From NCBI GenBank assembly GCA_017306865.1, contig JAFKHH010000015.1, positions 124,001 to 188,000 on the forward strand: a stretch of 64,000 nucleotides of DNA. Reading direction: 5' to 3'. Positions within the stretch are counted from its first letter, which is position 1; every line of letters starts with the position of its first letter. A model generated the notes under the pieces. It made no database searches. It was given only the letters and a program-made list of their open reading frames with translations, and was not told the DNA's origin. Source of the stretch: Filimonas sp. (GTDB lineage Bacteria; Bacteroidota; Bacteroidia; Chitinophagales; Chitinophagaceae). Shown here piece after piece: positions 16,788-24,961 of this stretch. A program made the position numbers and the translations under genes.

Positions 16788-18341
16788 ATGAAAAAAAAGA
16801 TCTATCAATACCACCGGCAATTAAGCATCATCATAGCATTTCCTGTACTGCTATGGGCATTAAGCGGTTTTATGCACCCTTTGATGACTAATATACGTCC
16901 CAAAGTGGCCGCACAGGCTATTGCTGCTATGCCAGTGGATAGCAGTAAAATACATGTGTCGCTGCAGGCCGCATTGAAACAAAATAAAATAGACAGCTTT
17001 TCAGATTTTCGCCTGATCCATATAGATACTAACTGGTTTTACCAGGTGCAACGTGTAGGAGATATTCCCGTATATCTAAGCACTAAAAACGGGAACCTGT
17101 TGTCAAATGGTGATTGGCTATATGCGCAATACCTTGCAAGGCAATTTTTAGAAAAGCCCGGACAAAAGAAACCAGTTGAGCATACTCCGCAGCCTGCTCC
17201 TGCACCTGGTGCACATGACTGTTGCGATGCAGCTACAGACTGTGTATTAAATCCAACTCAGGGAACAGGGATTGGTTCTGTAGCTTTTCTTACAGCATTT
17301 GACAATGAATACAAAAGCGTGAATAAACTGCTGCCTGTATATAAGGTGGCGTTTGAGCGTGCTGACGGTATCCGTATATATGTAGAAACCGTACAAGACC
17401 GCTTTGCTTTTGCTATGGACGATAAGCGTGCTTTTTTTGATAAATTGTTTTTCCTCTTTCATACATGGGGCTGGTTATCGTTCTTAGGCAAAGCCAGGTT
17501 TGTGATAGAGTTTTTGCTTGTATTTGGTGCTTTTTGTACAACAGTAATGGGCATTTACATTTTCTTCATTACAAAAGCAAAACGTTCCAACGGAAATGCA
17601 ATGGTGAAAACGAGACGCTGGCATAGGTTCACTTCCATAGGGGCCAGTCTCTTTACATTGTTTTTTACGTTCAGCGGTGCATATCACGCATTGAATAAAG
17701 TGGCAGGTAGTGAAACCACTGTTGCCAAGACAATGCGAAACGTTGCGGCGTCTTCTGTAAATTTTGATTTCCCTGCGTTGCAAAGGGCAGTACAGTTGCC
17801 GGTTTATAATGTAAGCCTGGCGCAATTGGGTAATCAATATTTTTATCGCATCGTATTGCAGGATGCCAGCGCCGGGGGCAAAAAAGATTTAATGAAAGAT
17901 ATGCAGGTGAAGCCGTCTGTGGTCAGCTACCTTGACGCGCAAACCTTAACTCAACTAGATGATGGTGACCGGAAATATGCAACAGCTTTGGCCACGCAGT
18001 ATAGTGGTATGGATAAAAATTCGATTCAGTCTGTGGCCGTTATCAGCAAGTTTAATGACGCGTACAATTTTACCGATAAGCGTCTGCCTGTCTGGGAGCT
18101 TAAATATCCCGGCAGTAAAGCATACTATATCGAGACAGCCACAGGTACATTAGCAAAACGCTTAACACCTAACGACCTGGCTGAAGGAACAGTTTTCGCG
18201 TTGTTACACAAGCATCATTTTATGGACTGGGGTGGGAAAGGTGTACGGGATGCCAGTACTATGTTTTGGGCCATGGTACAGGTATTGATGGTAATTGTAG
18301 GATTAGTGTTATTTTTCCGGCGTAAAGCAGCGTTAAAATGA
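16788..18341 (+). CDS. PepSY-associated TM-helix membrane protein with Cys-rich insertion
   Basis: A 517-residue inner-membrane protein of the PepSY_TM type (PiuB/ferric-reductase-like). Membrane segments are seen at about 13-32, 240-262, 285-305 and at the C-terminus (about 492-512); PepSY-like soluble parts lie between. The first periplasmic part has a Pro-rich linker then H143-D-C145-C146...C152 (HDCCDAATDCV), an unusual candidate metal site. The C-terminal HKHHFMDW may carry heme ligands as in reductases of this class. The stop overlaps the MbnP-like start by 4 bases (ATGA), so the proteins are made together. Confidence 0.85.
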   Translation: MKKKIYQYHRQLSIIIAFPVLLWALSGFMHPLMTNIRPKVAAQAIAAMPVDSSKIHVSLQAALKQNKIDSFSDFRLIHIDTNWFYQVQRVGDIPVYLSTKNGNLLSNGDWLYAQYLARQFLEKPGQKKPVEHTPQPAPAPGAHDCCDAATDCVLNPTQGTGIGSVAFLTAFDNEYKSVNKLLPVYKVAFERADGIRIYVETVQDRFAFAMDDKRAFFDKLFFLFHTWGWLSFLGKARFVIEFLLVFGAFCTTVMGIYIFFITKAKRSNGNAMVKTRRWHRFTSIGASLFTLFFTFSGAYHALNKVAGSETTVAKTMRNVAASSVNFDFPALQRAVQLPVYNVSLAQLGNQYFYRIVLQDASAGGKKDLMKDMQVKPSVVSYLDAQTLTQLDDGDRKYATALATQYSGMDKNSIQSVAVISKFNDAYNFTDKRLPVWELKYPGSKAYYIETATGTLAKRLTPNDLAEGTVFALLHKHHFMDWGGKGVRDASTMFWAMVQVLMVIVGLVLFFRRKAALK

Positions 18342-19084
18342 CCATTCTTTCATTATATCACAGGTATAGCAGCCATCTCTTAAAACAGTTGGCTGCTATA
18401 TTTTTTTTAACGTGTGTGCTGCCTGTACTTACTGTTGCACAAAAGAAAATAGCCATTTTGTTTGTAAATAAAGCCGGGGCTGAAACTTTGCAACCAGGGA
18501 ACAGTTATATGAATGCATGGGGTGAAACATTTACTGTTTATAAATTCAAATACTACATTCACAATATCCGTTTCGCAGATAGCGTTGGTCAATATGTAAC
18601 GGTAGATAAAGCTCATCATCTTGTGGACGCAGCAGATGCATCAAGCACAGTTATCCAGGTAAATGGATTAACTGGCAAACGCATCACTTCCATTCGGTTT
18701 ACGCTGGGGGTGGATAGCGTATTGAATACAACAGGCGTACAAACAGGCGTTTTAGATCCGCTAAAGGGCATGTTCTGGACCTGGAATACAGGCTACATCT
18801 ATGCTAAGCTGGAAGGGAAAAGTAATATATCTGCCATGCCTGGCAATATTTTTTCCTACGATGTAGGAGGCTATAAAACGGGGGAGAGTGCTTTGAGAGA
18901 AATTACACTGCCGGTAACAACAGATGGGAATATTACTATTGTTGCTGATATTCTAAAATGGTTTGATAGCCGTAATAAAATAACTATTGCGACAAATGCC
19001 GTTTGCCATGAGCCTGGCAATCTCGCTATGCAGTTGGCGGATAATTATAGGAACATGTTTCACACAGTACCTGTGAACGAATGA
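18338..19084 (+). CDS. MbnP-like periplasmic copper-binding protein
   Basis: A 248-residue secreted protein (signal about 12-34). The family fingerprint is visible: IRFTLGVDSVLNTTG (119-133), LDPLKGMFWTWNTGYI (139-153) with W147 and W149, LEG, a YDVGGY block at 174-179, and CHEPGNLA...N...MF near the end. In methanotrophs MbnP binds copper after a Trp is converted to kynurenine by its di-heme partner MbnH; this is published for that system. Here the partner-like gene follows with a 4-base overlap. The usual His of the 'HxGG' block appears as Asp (YDVGG), so the site may differ. Metal identity is inferred. Confidence 0.82.
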   Translation: MTILSLYHRYSSHLLKQLAAIFFLTCVLPVLTVAQKKIAILFVNKAGAETLQPGNSYMNAWGETFTVYKFKYYIHNIRFADSVGQYVTVDKAHHLVDAADASSTVIQVNGLTGKRITSIRFTLGVDSVLNTTGVQTGVLDPLKGMFWTWNTGYIYAKLEGKSNISAMPGNIFSYDVGGYKTGESALREITLPVTTDGNITIVADILKWFDSRNKITIATNAVCHEPGNLAMQLADNYRNMFHTVPVNE

Positions 19085-20154
19085 GAAAACTATTTGCGAT
19101 AATAAGTGTGTGTTGTATTATCTGTATAGGTAACAGTTTTGTATTTGTATCATCAAAGAAACCCACACCACTGGCATTCACTATACCTAAAGGATGGCCA
19201 CAGCCTGTATATGATTTTAAAAATAACCCTTTGACAAAAGAAGGGTTTGAATTGGGGCGGCGTTTATTCTACGACGGGCGGCTAAGCCGTGACGGTAATT
19301 TTTCCTGTGCAAGTTGTCATCAGCAATTTGCTGCATTTTCCACGTTTGATCATCCGCTGAGTCATGGCATTGACAACTCTTTTACTACACGGAATGCACC
19401 AGCGCTCTTTAACCTCGCATGGCAGAAAGAGTTTATGTTAGATGGTGGTATCAATCATTTGGATGTGCAACCGTTATCACCTATTACTGCACCAAATGAA
19501 ATGGGGGAGACGCTTGAAAACATATTAGTTAAATTAAGGAGGGATGCGTTATATAGAAAACAATTTGTAGCGGCGTTTGGAGATACTACGATCAATACAC
19601 AACGGATCATGAAAGCATTAAGCCAATTTCTTGTTATGCTGATCAGTGCAGATAGCAAATACGATCGTGTTATGAATGGTAAAGCCTCGTTCAACCTGCC
19701 GGAAGGCTTAGGGTATGATATCTTCAAACAGAAATGTGCATCTTGCCACAAAGAACCTTTTTTTACGGATTACACTTACCGGAATATAGGATTGAATATG
19801 GACACTACGATCAGGGATTATGGACGTATGCGCATTACACGCAACGTTGAAGATTCGTTGAAGTTCCGGGTTCCCAGTTTACGTAATGTAATGGTTACAC
19901 CCCCTTATGGCCACGACGGACGCTTCTATACTTTGCAAAACGTATTTGAACATTACAGGAAGAAAACACCTAATGGCGGCACAACAGATAGCTTGTTAAG
20001 AAAGGGCATCCCATTATCCAATTTTGAAATAGGCCAGTTAACGGCGTTCTTATCCACGCTGACAGATACCACTTTCCTGCATAATAAACGCTTTGCGCTT
20101 CCTACAGGTATGACACTAGCCCCTGCACCAGATGCAGAAATGCACAGGAAATAA
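19081..20154 (+). CDS. MbnH/MauG-like di-heme c-type peroxidase
   Basis: A 357-residue exported protein (hydrophobic 4-24) with two c-heme motifs, CASCH at 76-80 and CASCH at 219-223, and the cytochrome-c-peroxidase family layout (RLFYDGRLSRDG before heme one, YRNIGLN after heme two, VPSLRNV and YGHDGRF toward the C-terminus). Family members either reduce peroxide (CcpA) or oxidise protein Trp (MauG, MbnH). Tight coupling to an MbnP-like gene favours the second role. It ends the operon; no clear terminator follows. Confidence 0.88.
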   Translation: MRKLFAIISVCCIICIGNSFVFVSSKKPTPLAFTIPKGWPQPVYDFKNNPLTKEGFELGRRLFYDGRLSRDGNFSCASCHQQFAAFSTFDHPLSHGIDNSFTTRNAPALFNLAWQKEFMLDGGINHLDVQPLSPITAPNEMGETLENILVKLRRDALYRKQFVAAFGDTTINTQRIMKALSQFLVMLISADSKYDRVMNGKASFNLPEGLGYDIFKQKCASCHKEPFFTDYTYRNIGLNMDTTIRDYGRMRITRNVEDSLKFRVPSLRNVMVTPPYGHDGRFYTLQNVFEHYRKKTPNGGTTDSLLRKGIPLSNFEIGQLTAFLSTLTDTTFLHNKRFALPTGMTLAPAPDAEMHRK

Positions 20155-20293
20155 CACAATATATATAAGTTTATAAAGTTGTATTGTGGTGAGAAGTCTA
20201 TTGCTATTCAACTTTACATGCGCAGTAAAATTTTATATACAATAACTAATACAATCTGGCGCGCCAGTTGCAGTATTATTTAAAACAAATGGT

Positions 20294-20521
20294 ATGTGGA
20301 GTAATCCGAGAGTAGCGGTTAGTCTAACAAGCCTGTATTTGTTGATATATATTGTTTTATTGCAATTTGATGGCGCCCTTGGTATAGCGATGTTGATGTT
20401 TTTCCTTTCTCCTTTTTTCATTGTATGGATGGTACTTGCTATACTGAAAAACGGGCATTTCGCGGGTAAGGAATTGCAGGATGGAGAAGAGTATGGCTAT
20501 AGCGACCGGCTAAAAAAATAA
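20294..20521 (+). CDS. small two-helix membrane protein, unknown
   Basis: A 75-residue protein with two hydrophobic segments (about 9-25 and 29-50) and a charged C-terminal tail (KELQDGEEYGYSDRLKK). The ATG at 20294 gives a sensible topology. The gene lies 60 bases before the bestrophin-like gene on the same strand. I do not recognise the family; its clean charge distribution and distinct spacing argue for a real gene. Confidence 0.6.
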   Translation: MWSNPRVAVSLTSLYLLIYIVLLQFDGALGIAMLMFFLSPFFIVWMVLAILKNGHFAGKELQDGEEYGYSDRLKK

Positions 20522-20551
20522 TAAGGTTACGCTTTTTGTACAGCGCTTTTT

Positions 20552-20570
20552 TTGTACTTTAAAAGTACAA
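20552..20570. promoter_or_regulatory. 9-bp-arm inverted repeat just upstream of the bestrophin gene
   Basis: TTGTACTTT (20552-20560) and AAAGTACAA (20562-20570) around a single A, ending 10 bases before the start codon. Its size and place fit an operator; the regulator is unknown. Confidence 0.45.
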
Positions 20571-20580
20571 TGAAAAACAT

Positions 20581-21483
20581 ATGTTGCTAAAGCAAAACCT
20601 TACGCTTTATCGTGTGATCAAGATCACATGGAGAATAGACCTTGCCATGATTGCCCTTTGTGCAATTGCTTACTATGTTGATACCTACATTTTCCCTTCA
20701 TTAAAAATTCCCGGAGCCCTGCCTACACTCGTTGGTACAGCCCTGGCCTTTTTCATCGGTTTTAGCAATAACGAAGCCTACAATCGCTGGTGGGAAGCGC
20801 GCATTATCTGGGGAGGCCTTGTAAATGATTCCCGCACCTGGGCAAGAAATTTATTGTTTTATACAGACAAAAAGGATGTAGAGGTAAGAGCTATCTGCAG
20901 AAGAATGATCTTCCGCCACATCGCTTTTTTATATGCACTTAAAGGCGCATTGCGCAAGCATGCACAGGATGAATCTTACAAACAATACCTGCTGGAAGAT
21001 GAGGTAGACAGAATAGAGCGCCATTTAAACAAGCCAAGTGCAATACTTGATTTGCAATCGGATGATCTGCAATATTTGTCTAATCGAGGCGTAATAGATG
21101 GGTTCCGTTTTTTAACGCTAAACGAGATGATTAAAAACTTTTGTGATGGCATGGGGAAGTCAGAGCGGATTAATAATACCGTTTTTCCTACACAATACAT
21201 TTACTTTACCCGCCTATTCATTTGGTTTTTGGTTGTATTACTTACCATGACCCTTAGCCAGGAAATAGGGCCAACAGCCATTTTGTTTGGCTGGATGATA
21301 GGGTTTGTCTTCCATGCAACACACACGAATGGCATGAGTATTATGAATCCATTTGAATATGAAGCACCTGCTATACCGTTGGATAGTATTACCCGCACGA
21401 TAGAAATAAACTTGTTGCAAACCCTGGAAGAACGCAATATTCCAATGCCAATAGAGTCGGTAAATGGTGAGTTTATTTTGTGA
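20581..21483 (+). CDS. bestrophin-like anion channel family protein
   Basis: A 300-residue membrane protein of the bestrophin/YneE family, forming pentameric anion channels. Visible landmarks are the N-terminal segment ending in ALAFFIGFSNNEAYNRWWEAR (about 57-78) with the conserved RWWEAR, and the C-terminal block ITRTIEINLLQ. Four hydrophobic regions are visible (about 18-38, 52-66, 215-235, 240-255). The TGA stop overlaps the left arm of the long hairpin at 21483-21608. Confidence 0.88.
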   Translation: MLLKQNLTLYRVIKITWRIDLAMIALCAIAYYVDTYIFPSLKIPGALPTLVGTALAFFIGFSNNEAYNRWWEARIIWGGLVNDSRTWARNLLFYTDKKDVEVRAICRRMIFRHIAFLYALKGALRKHAQDESYKQYLLEDEVDRIERHLNKPSAILDLQSDDLQYLSNRGVIDGFRFLTLNEMIKNFCDGMGKSERINNTVFPTQYIYFTRLFIWFLVVLLTMTLSQEIGPTAILFGWMIGFVFHATHTNGMSIMNPFEYEAPAIPLDSITRTIEINLLQTLEERNIPMPIESVNGEFIL

Positions 21484-21608
21484 TGTACGATGTTAGATGT
21501 ACGATGTGAAGGATGGTTACGGGTTGATGGATAGCTGGTTATATAGAAACAGGTAACTACTATTACAAAGTTGTCTAAACATTACATCGTACATCTAACA
21601 TCGTACAT
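21483..21608. repeat. long hairpin repeat, 25-bp perfect arms (TTAGATGTACGATG family)
   Basis: Arms 21483-21507 and 21584-21608 are exact reverse complements with a 76-base spacer. Within each arm the word ATGTACGATGT appears twice in tandem. Related elements are at 45761, 56878 and, degraded, 31805. Confidence 0.85.
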
Positions 21609-21640
21609 ATTGCCTATCTTCACCACCTAAACCTATACTT

Positions 21641-22573
21641 ATGGATTTCATTGCTTCTTACTGGTGGATATTGCTGATCGCTATATTTATTTTCAGCGGT
21701 TTGGTAACCGTTAACCAGGCTACAATTGCTGTCGTTACCATGTTTGGCAAGTATCGCCGTATACTTCGCCCGGGATTAAACTTTAAAATCCCTTTAATAG
21801 AAAGTATTTATCGCAGGGTAAGTGTTCAAAACCGTTCTGTGGAACTAGAGTTTCAGGCGGTAACACAAGACCAGGCCAATGTATATTTCAAAAGCATGTT
21901 ACTCTACGCAGTAATGAATGCTGACGAAGAAACTATCAAAAAAGTAGCATTTAAATTCATTAGCGATAAAGACCTGATGCAGGCATTGGTGAGAACAATT
22001 GAAGGTAATATCCGTTCATTTGTAGCAACCAAAAGGCAGGCAGAGATATTAGGCTTACGCCGTGAGATCGTCGATTCTGTGAAATTGGAAGTAGATCACG
22101 TACTGGAAGATTGGGGGTATCACTTATTGGATTTACAGATCAATGATATCACATTTGACAAGACGATCATAGAAAGTATGAGCAAAGTGGTAGCAAGTAA
22201 TAACCTGAAAGCTGCTGCTGAGAATGAGGGCCAGGCTTTACTGATCACCAAAACCAAAGCTGCGGAGGCGGAAGGTAATGCGATAAAAATTGCTGCTGAA
22301 GCTGAACGTGAGGCTGCAAGACTGCGTGGACAAGGCGTTGCATTGTTCCGTGAGGAGGTAGCGCGTGGTATGAGCCAGGCTGCAGAACAGATGAAACAGG
22401 CTAACCTGGATACAAACGTAATCCTGTTCAGCATGTGGACTGAAGCAATCAAAAATTTTGCGGAAGTGGGTAAGGGCAATATCATTTTCCTTGATGGCAG
22501 CCCGGAAGGAATGGAAAAAAATATGAAGCAGATCCTGGCATTGACAAAAGGTCGTGCAGAAGGGAAAGATTAA
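21641..22573 (+). CDS. SPFH/Band 7 domain membrane protein
   Basis: A 310-residue stomatin/QmcA-type protein: N-terminal anchor (about 5-27, WILLIAIFIFSGLVTV), an SPFH domain (about 28-190, with GKYRRILRPGLNFKIP and QNRSVELEF) and a long Ala/Glu coiled coil (about 190-260, AAENEGQALLITKTKAAEAEG). Such proteins scaffold membrane microdomains and often regulate FtsH-type proteases, but no protease gene or NfeD partner is next to it. Compare the second SPFH gene at 58219. Confidence 0.88.
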   Translation: MDFIASYWWILLIAIFIFSGLVTVNQATIAVVTMFGKYRRILRPGLNFKIPLIESIYRRVSVQNRSVELEFQAVTQDQANVYFKSMLLYAVMNADEETIKKVAFKFISDKDLMQALVRTIEGNIRSFVATKRQAEILGLRREIVDSVKLEVDHVLEDWGYHLLDLQINDITFDKTIIESMSKVVASNNLKAAAENEGQALLITKTKAAEAEGNAIKIAAEAEREAARLRGQGVALFREEVARGMSQAAEQMKQANLDTNVILFSMWTEAIKNFAEVGKGNIIFLDGSPEGMEKNMKQILALTKGRAEGKD

Positions 22574-22576
22574 TAG

Positions 22577-22704
22577 AATAACGAACCAGGAACAAGGAAT
22601 TTCCAATAATGAGCAGGAAAACGCTCAATACTCAACTTGAAAATTGATAATTGAACATTGAGTATTGAATATTATTCTCCATTGGAAGTTCCTTGTTCGT
22701 TATT
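22577..22704. repeat. imperfect nested inverted repeat (AATAACGAAC outer arms)
   Basis: Outer arms AATAACGAAC (22577-22586) / GTTCGTTATT (22695-22704) continue with GGAACAAGGAA-type pairing, and an inner CAATACTCAA / TTGAGTATTG pair closes the loop. The inner words match the hairpin at 3139-3182. Confidence 0.65.
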
Positions 22705-22833
22705 ACCTCCGCCAAAGCCGGGAAAATGTGCAAAATCTTTCTTAAAACCCGGTTTGCGTGAAATTTATTCACAGTGTAACCGTTGTTTTGTGATACCTGC
22801 TTATTTTAGCAAATAACCGAAAACCAACACGGA

Positions 22834-23520
22834 ATGGGTATATTACTACAAGTTGCGGATACAGCCAATAAAATTGCAAATGCGGCGGCTGCAGCCCCTC
22901 AAAAAATATCACTGTGGAGCCTGCTCGATAAAGGCGGCTGGCTCATGTATCCACTGTATTTGCTATTAGTTATCGCCATTTTTGTTTTTGTTGAGCGCCT
23001 GATTGCTATCAGGAAAGTTTCCAGGATAGAGCCTAATTTTATGAGCATTATCCGCGATAACATTATGTCTGGCAACATTACAGCAGCCCGCAGCCTGGCA
23101 CGTAATACAGATAATCCGGTAGCAAAAATTATTGATAAAGGTCTTCAGCGTATAGGCAAACCGATCGATGCAATTGAAAAAAGCATGGAAAGCGTAGGAC
23201 GCCTGGAAATGTATAAGCTGGAAAGAAATCTTTCCGTTCTCTCACTTATAGCAGGTATTGCGCCTATGTTCGGCTTCCTGGGTACAATTGTGGGTATGAT
23301 CCAGTTGTTTTACGAGATCAACAGTACCGGCAATTTCGAATTAGGAGTTATTGCGGGCGGTATTTACGTGAAAATGATCACCTCCGGTAGTGGTCTGATC
23401 ATTGGCCTGATCGCTTACGTAGCACATAACTTCCTTTCCGTACAGGTAGATAAAACTGCTAACAAAATGGAAGTAGCAAGCGCTGAATTTATCGACATAC
23501 TGCAAGAGCCTACAAAGTAA
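22834..23520 (+). CDS. MotA/TolQ/ExbB proton-channel family protein
   Basis: A 228-residue inner-membrane protein with three hydrophobic segments (about 38-57, 130-150, 172-195) and the ExbB core sequence around MESVGRLEMYKLERNLSVLSLIAGIAPMFGFLGTIVGM shown in part by GFLGTIVGMI. With ExbD it uses proton flow to power TonB. The ExbD gene follows after 36 bases. No tonB gene is visible in the window. The pair may energise the receptor at 14407, only 6 kb away. Confidence 0.88.
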   Translation: MGILLQVADTANKIANAAAAAPQKISLWSLLDKGGWLMYPLYLLLVIAIFVFVERLIAIRKVSRIEPNFMSIIRDNIMSGNITAARSLARNTDNPVAKIIDKGLQRIGKPIDAIEKSMESVGRLEMYKLERNLSVLSLIAGIAPMFGFLGTIVGMIQLFYEINSTGNFELGVIAGGIYVKMITSGSGLIIGLIAYVAHNFLSVQVDKTANKMEVASAEFIDILQEPTK

Positions 23521-23556
23521 GCCGTTGCCGTTTTTGACCATTAACTTACTTATTAC

Positions 23557-23955
23557 ATGAATATTCGCAGGAGATTAAAGACACATACGGAAGTTCATAC
23601 AGGAGCATTGAACGATATTTTGTTCATATTGCTGCTGTTCTTTTTGATTGTGTCTACACTGGCAAATCCAAATGTGGTAAAAGTGAATAATCCTAAAGGA
23701 CAAAAGGATACCAAAGCCAAACAGAACATTGTTGTTTCTATTACAAAAGATCAAAAAATATACCTGGGACAGGCTGAAGTGAATATTAATATGCTGGATA
23801 GTGTGCTAAAAATGGAAGTGAACAAAGCCCGCCCGCTGGTAGATACGCCATCTGTTGTGATCAATGCTGATACTACGGCCTATTATGGAGAGGTTTTTCG
23901 CATTATGCAGTCTGCAAAAAGAGCAGGGGCGAAGGTTGTTGCAAATGTGAAGTAG
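23557..23955 (+). CDS. ExbD/TolR biopolymer-transport protein
   Basis: A 132-residue protein with one membrane segment (about 23-42) carrying the functional Asp early in the helix (GALNDILFILLLFF), and a C-terminal periplasmic domain. The proton-conducting Asp is therefore retained. It forms an operon with the ExbB-like gene and is followed by a terminator at 23988. Confidence 0.88.
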   Translation: MNIRRRLKTHTEVHTGALNDILFILLLFFLIVSTLANPNVVKVNNPKGQKDTKAKQNIVVSITKDQKIYLGQAEVNINMLDSVLKMEVNKARPLVDTPSVVINADTTAYYGEVFRIMQSAKRAGAKVVANVK

Positions 23956-23987
23956 GATGAAATTGACAAATTGATAAATTGTTATAT

Positions 23988-24020
23988 AGTCCAATTGTTG
24001 AAATACGATTGGACTTTTTT
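23988..24020 (+). terminator. terminator of the ExbB/ExbD operon
   Basis: AGTCCAAT (23988-23995) pairs with ATTGGACT (24008-24015), followed by six T residues. Confidence 0.8.
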
Positions 24021-24044
24021 ATTGTCAGATGGCTTGTAAACATG

Positions 24045-24920
24045 TTAATAGGAAGGCCCGATAGCCCTGATCATTCTTTCTTTTCCCTGCAGATCAATTT
24101 TTATCTCAACTTGCGTATATCCATTCTCAATGAGCATACCGGCTGTTTCTTTTCCATGCGCTTCATTTATTTCAAAAAATAGATAACCACCGGGTTTGAG
24201 GTGTATTTTGCCAAATTCAGCAATCTTTCTATAGAATAGTAATGGATCATTGTCGGGAACAAATAAGGCTACATGAGGTTCATGTTGTAACACATTGTTG
24301 TGCATTACAGATGCTTCACTTTCTTTTATATAAGGTGGATTGCTGACAATAATATCAAAGTGCCCTAAGGTATTCCAGTTATTCTCGGCGAGAATATCTA
24401 ATTGGTGAAAATCTACGTCTAAAAGCTGTACGCTGGCATTACGTGCTGCAACACTTAGTGCGCCTTCGGATATATCAATGGCGTGTATATGAGCCTGTGG
24501 TATATATTTCTTTAATGCCAAAGGGATGCAGCCACTTCCTGTTCCAATATCTATTATGTTTAATTCCCTTTTTGTACCAGGTACTTCGTCCTTTGTACTT
24601 AAAACAATCCACTCCACCAGCTCTTCTGTTTCCGGGCGTGGGATCAATACATGCTCGTCTACATACAGTGCCATGCCGGCAAACCATGCCTCATGTAATA
24701 CGTATTGCACGGGCTGGTGCGTAAGTAAAGAAGCAGTGTAATTTTGAAGCTGTACTACTTGGGATTGCTCTAGTAGCCGGTCTTTATAAACAATACGGTC
24801 AAGCTTATTTAGACCCGTCAGGTGTTCCATTACCCAATGGCTGATATTTGCAGCCTCTCGCTCATCATAAAGCCCCTTTAGCTCCTTAGTCAGGTTTTTA
24901 TGTGCTTCTTGTATTGTCAT
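24045..24920 (-). CDS. prmC: peptide chain release factor N5-glutamine methyltransferase
   Basis: A 291-residue HemK-type methyltransferase that modifies the GGQ glutamine of release factors. An N-terminal helical recognition domain (1-85) precedes the SAM domain with DIGTGSGC at 124-131 and the catalytic NPPY at 194-197. Length is normal. It is divergent from ribD with about 40 bases between the two start codons; the ribD promoter runs through the start of this gene. Confidence 0.95.
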   Translation of the reverse strand: MTIQEAHKNLTKELKGLYDEREAANISHWVMEHLTGLNKLDRIVYKDRLLEQSQVVQLQNYTASLLTHQPVQYVLHEAWFAGMALYVDEHVLIPRPETEELVEWIVLSTKDEVPGTKRELNIIDIGTGSGCIPLALKKYIPQAHIHAIDISEGALSVAARNASVQLLDVDFHQLDILAENNWNTLGHFDIIVSNPPYIKESEASVMHNNVLQHEPHVALFVPDNDPLLFYRKIAEFGKIHLKPGGYLFFEINEAHGKETAGMLIENGYTQVEIKIDLQGKERMIRAIGPSY

Positions 24921-24943
24921 GCTGCAATGTTAGCATACTTTTG
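24913..24943 (+). promoter_or_regulatory. promoter of ribD
   Basis: ATTG at 24913-24916 and TACTTTTG at 24936-24943, 19 bases apart, fit the Bacteroidota -33/-7 pattern. The -33 box overlaps the start codon region of divergent prmC. Confidence 0.55.
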
Positions 24944-24961
24944 CAACTTTCGTTTACAACT

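Noticed and set aside
20233-20421. Minus-strand ORF over the small membrane-protein gene
   Set aside because: The plus-strand 75-codon frame has a coherent membrane layout; the minus frame does not.
24902-24961. Upstream extension of the ribD frame
   Set aside because: It would start inside prmC and pass through the ribD promoter; the Met at 24962 begins the known family N-terminus.
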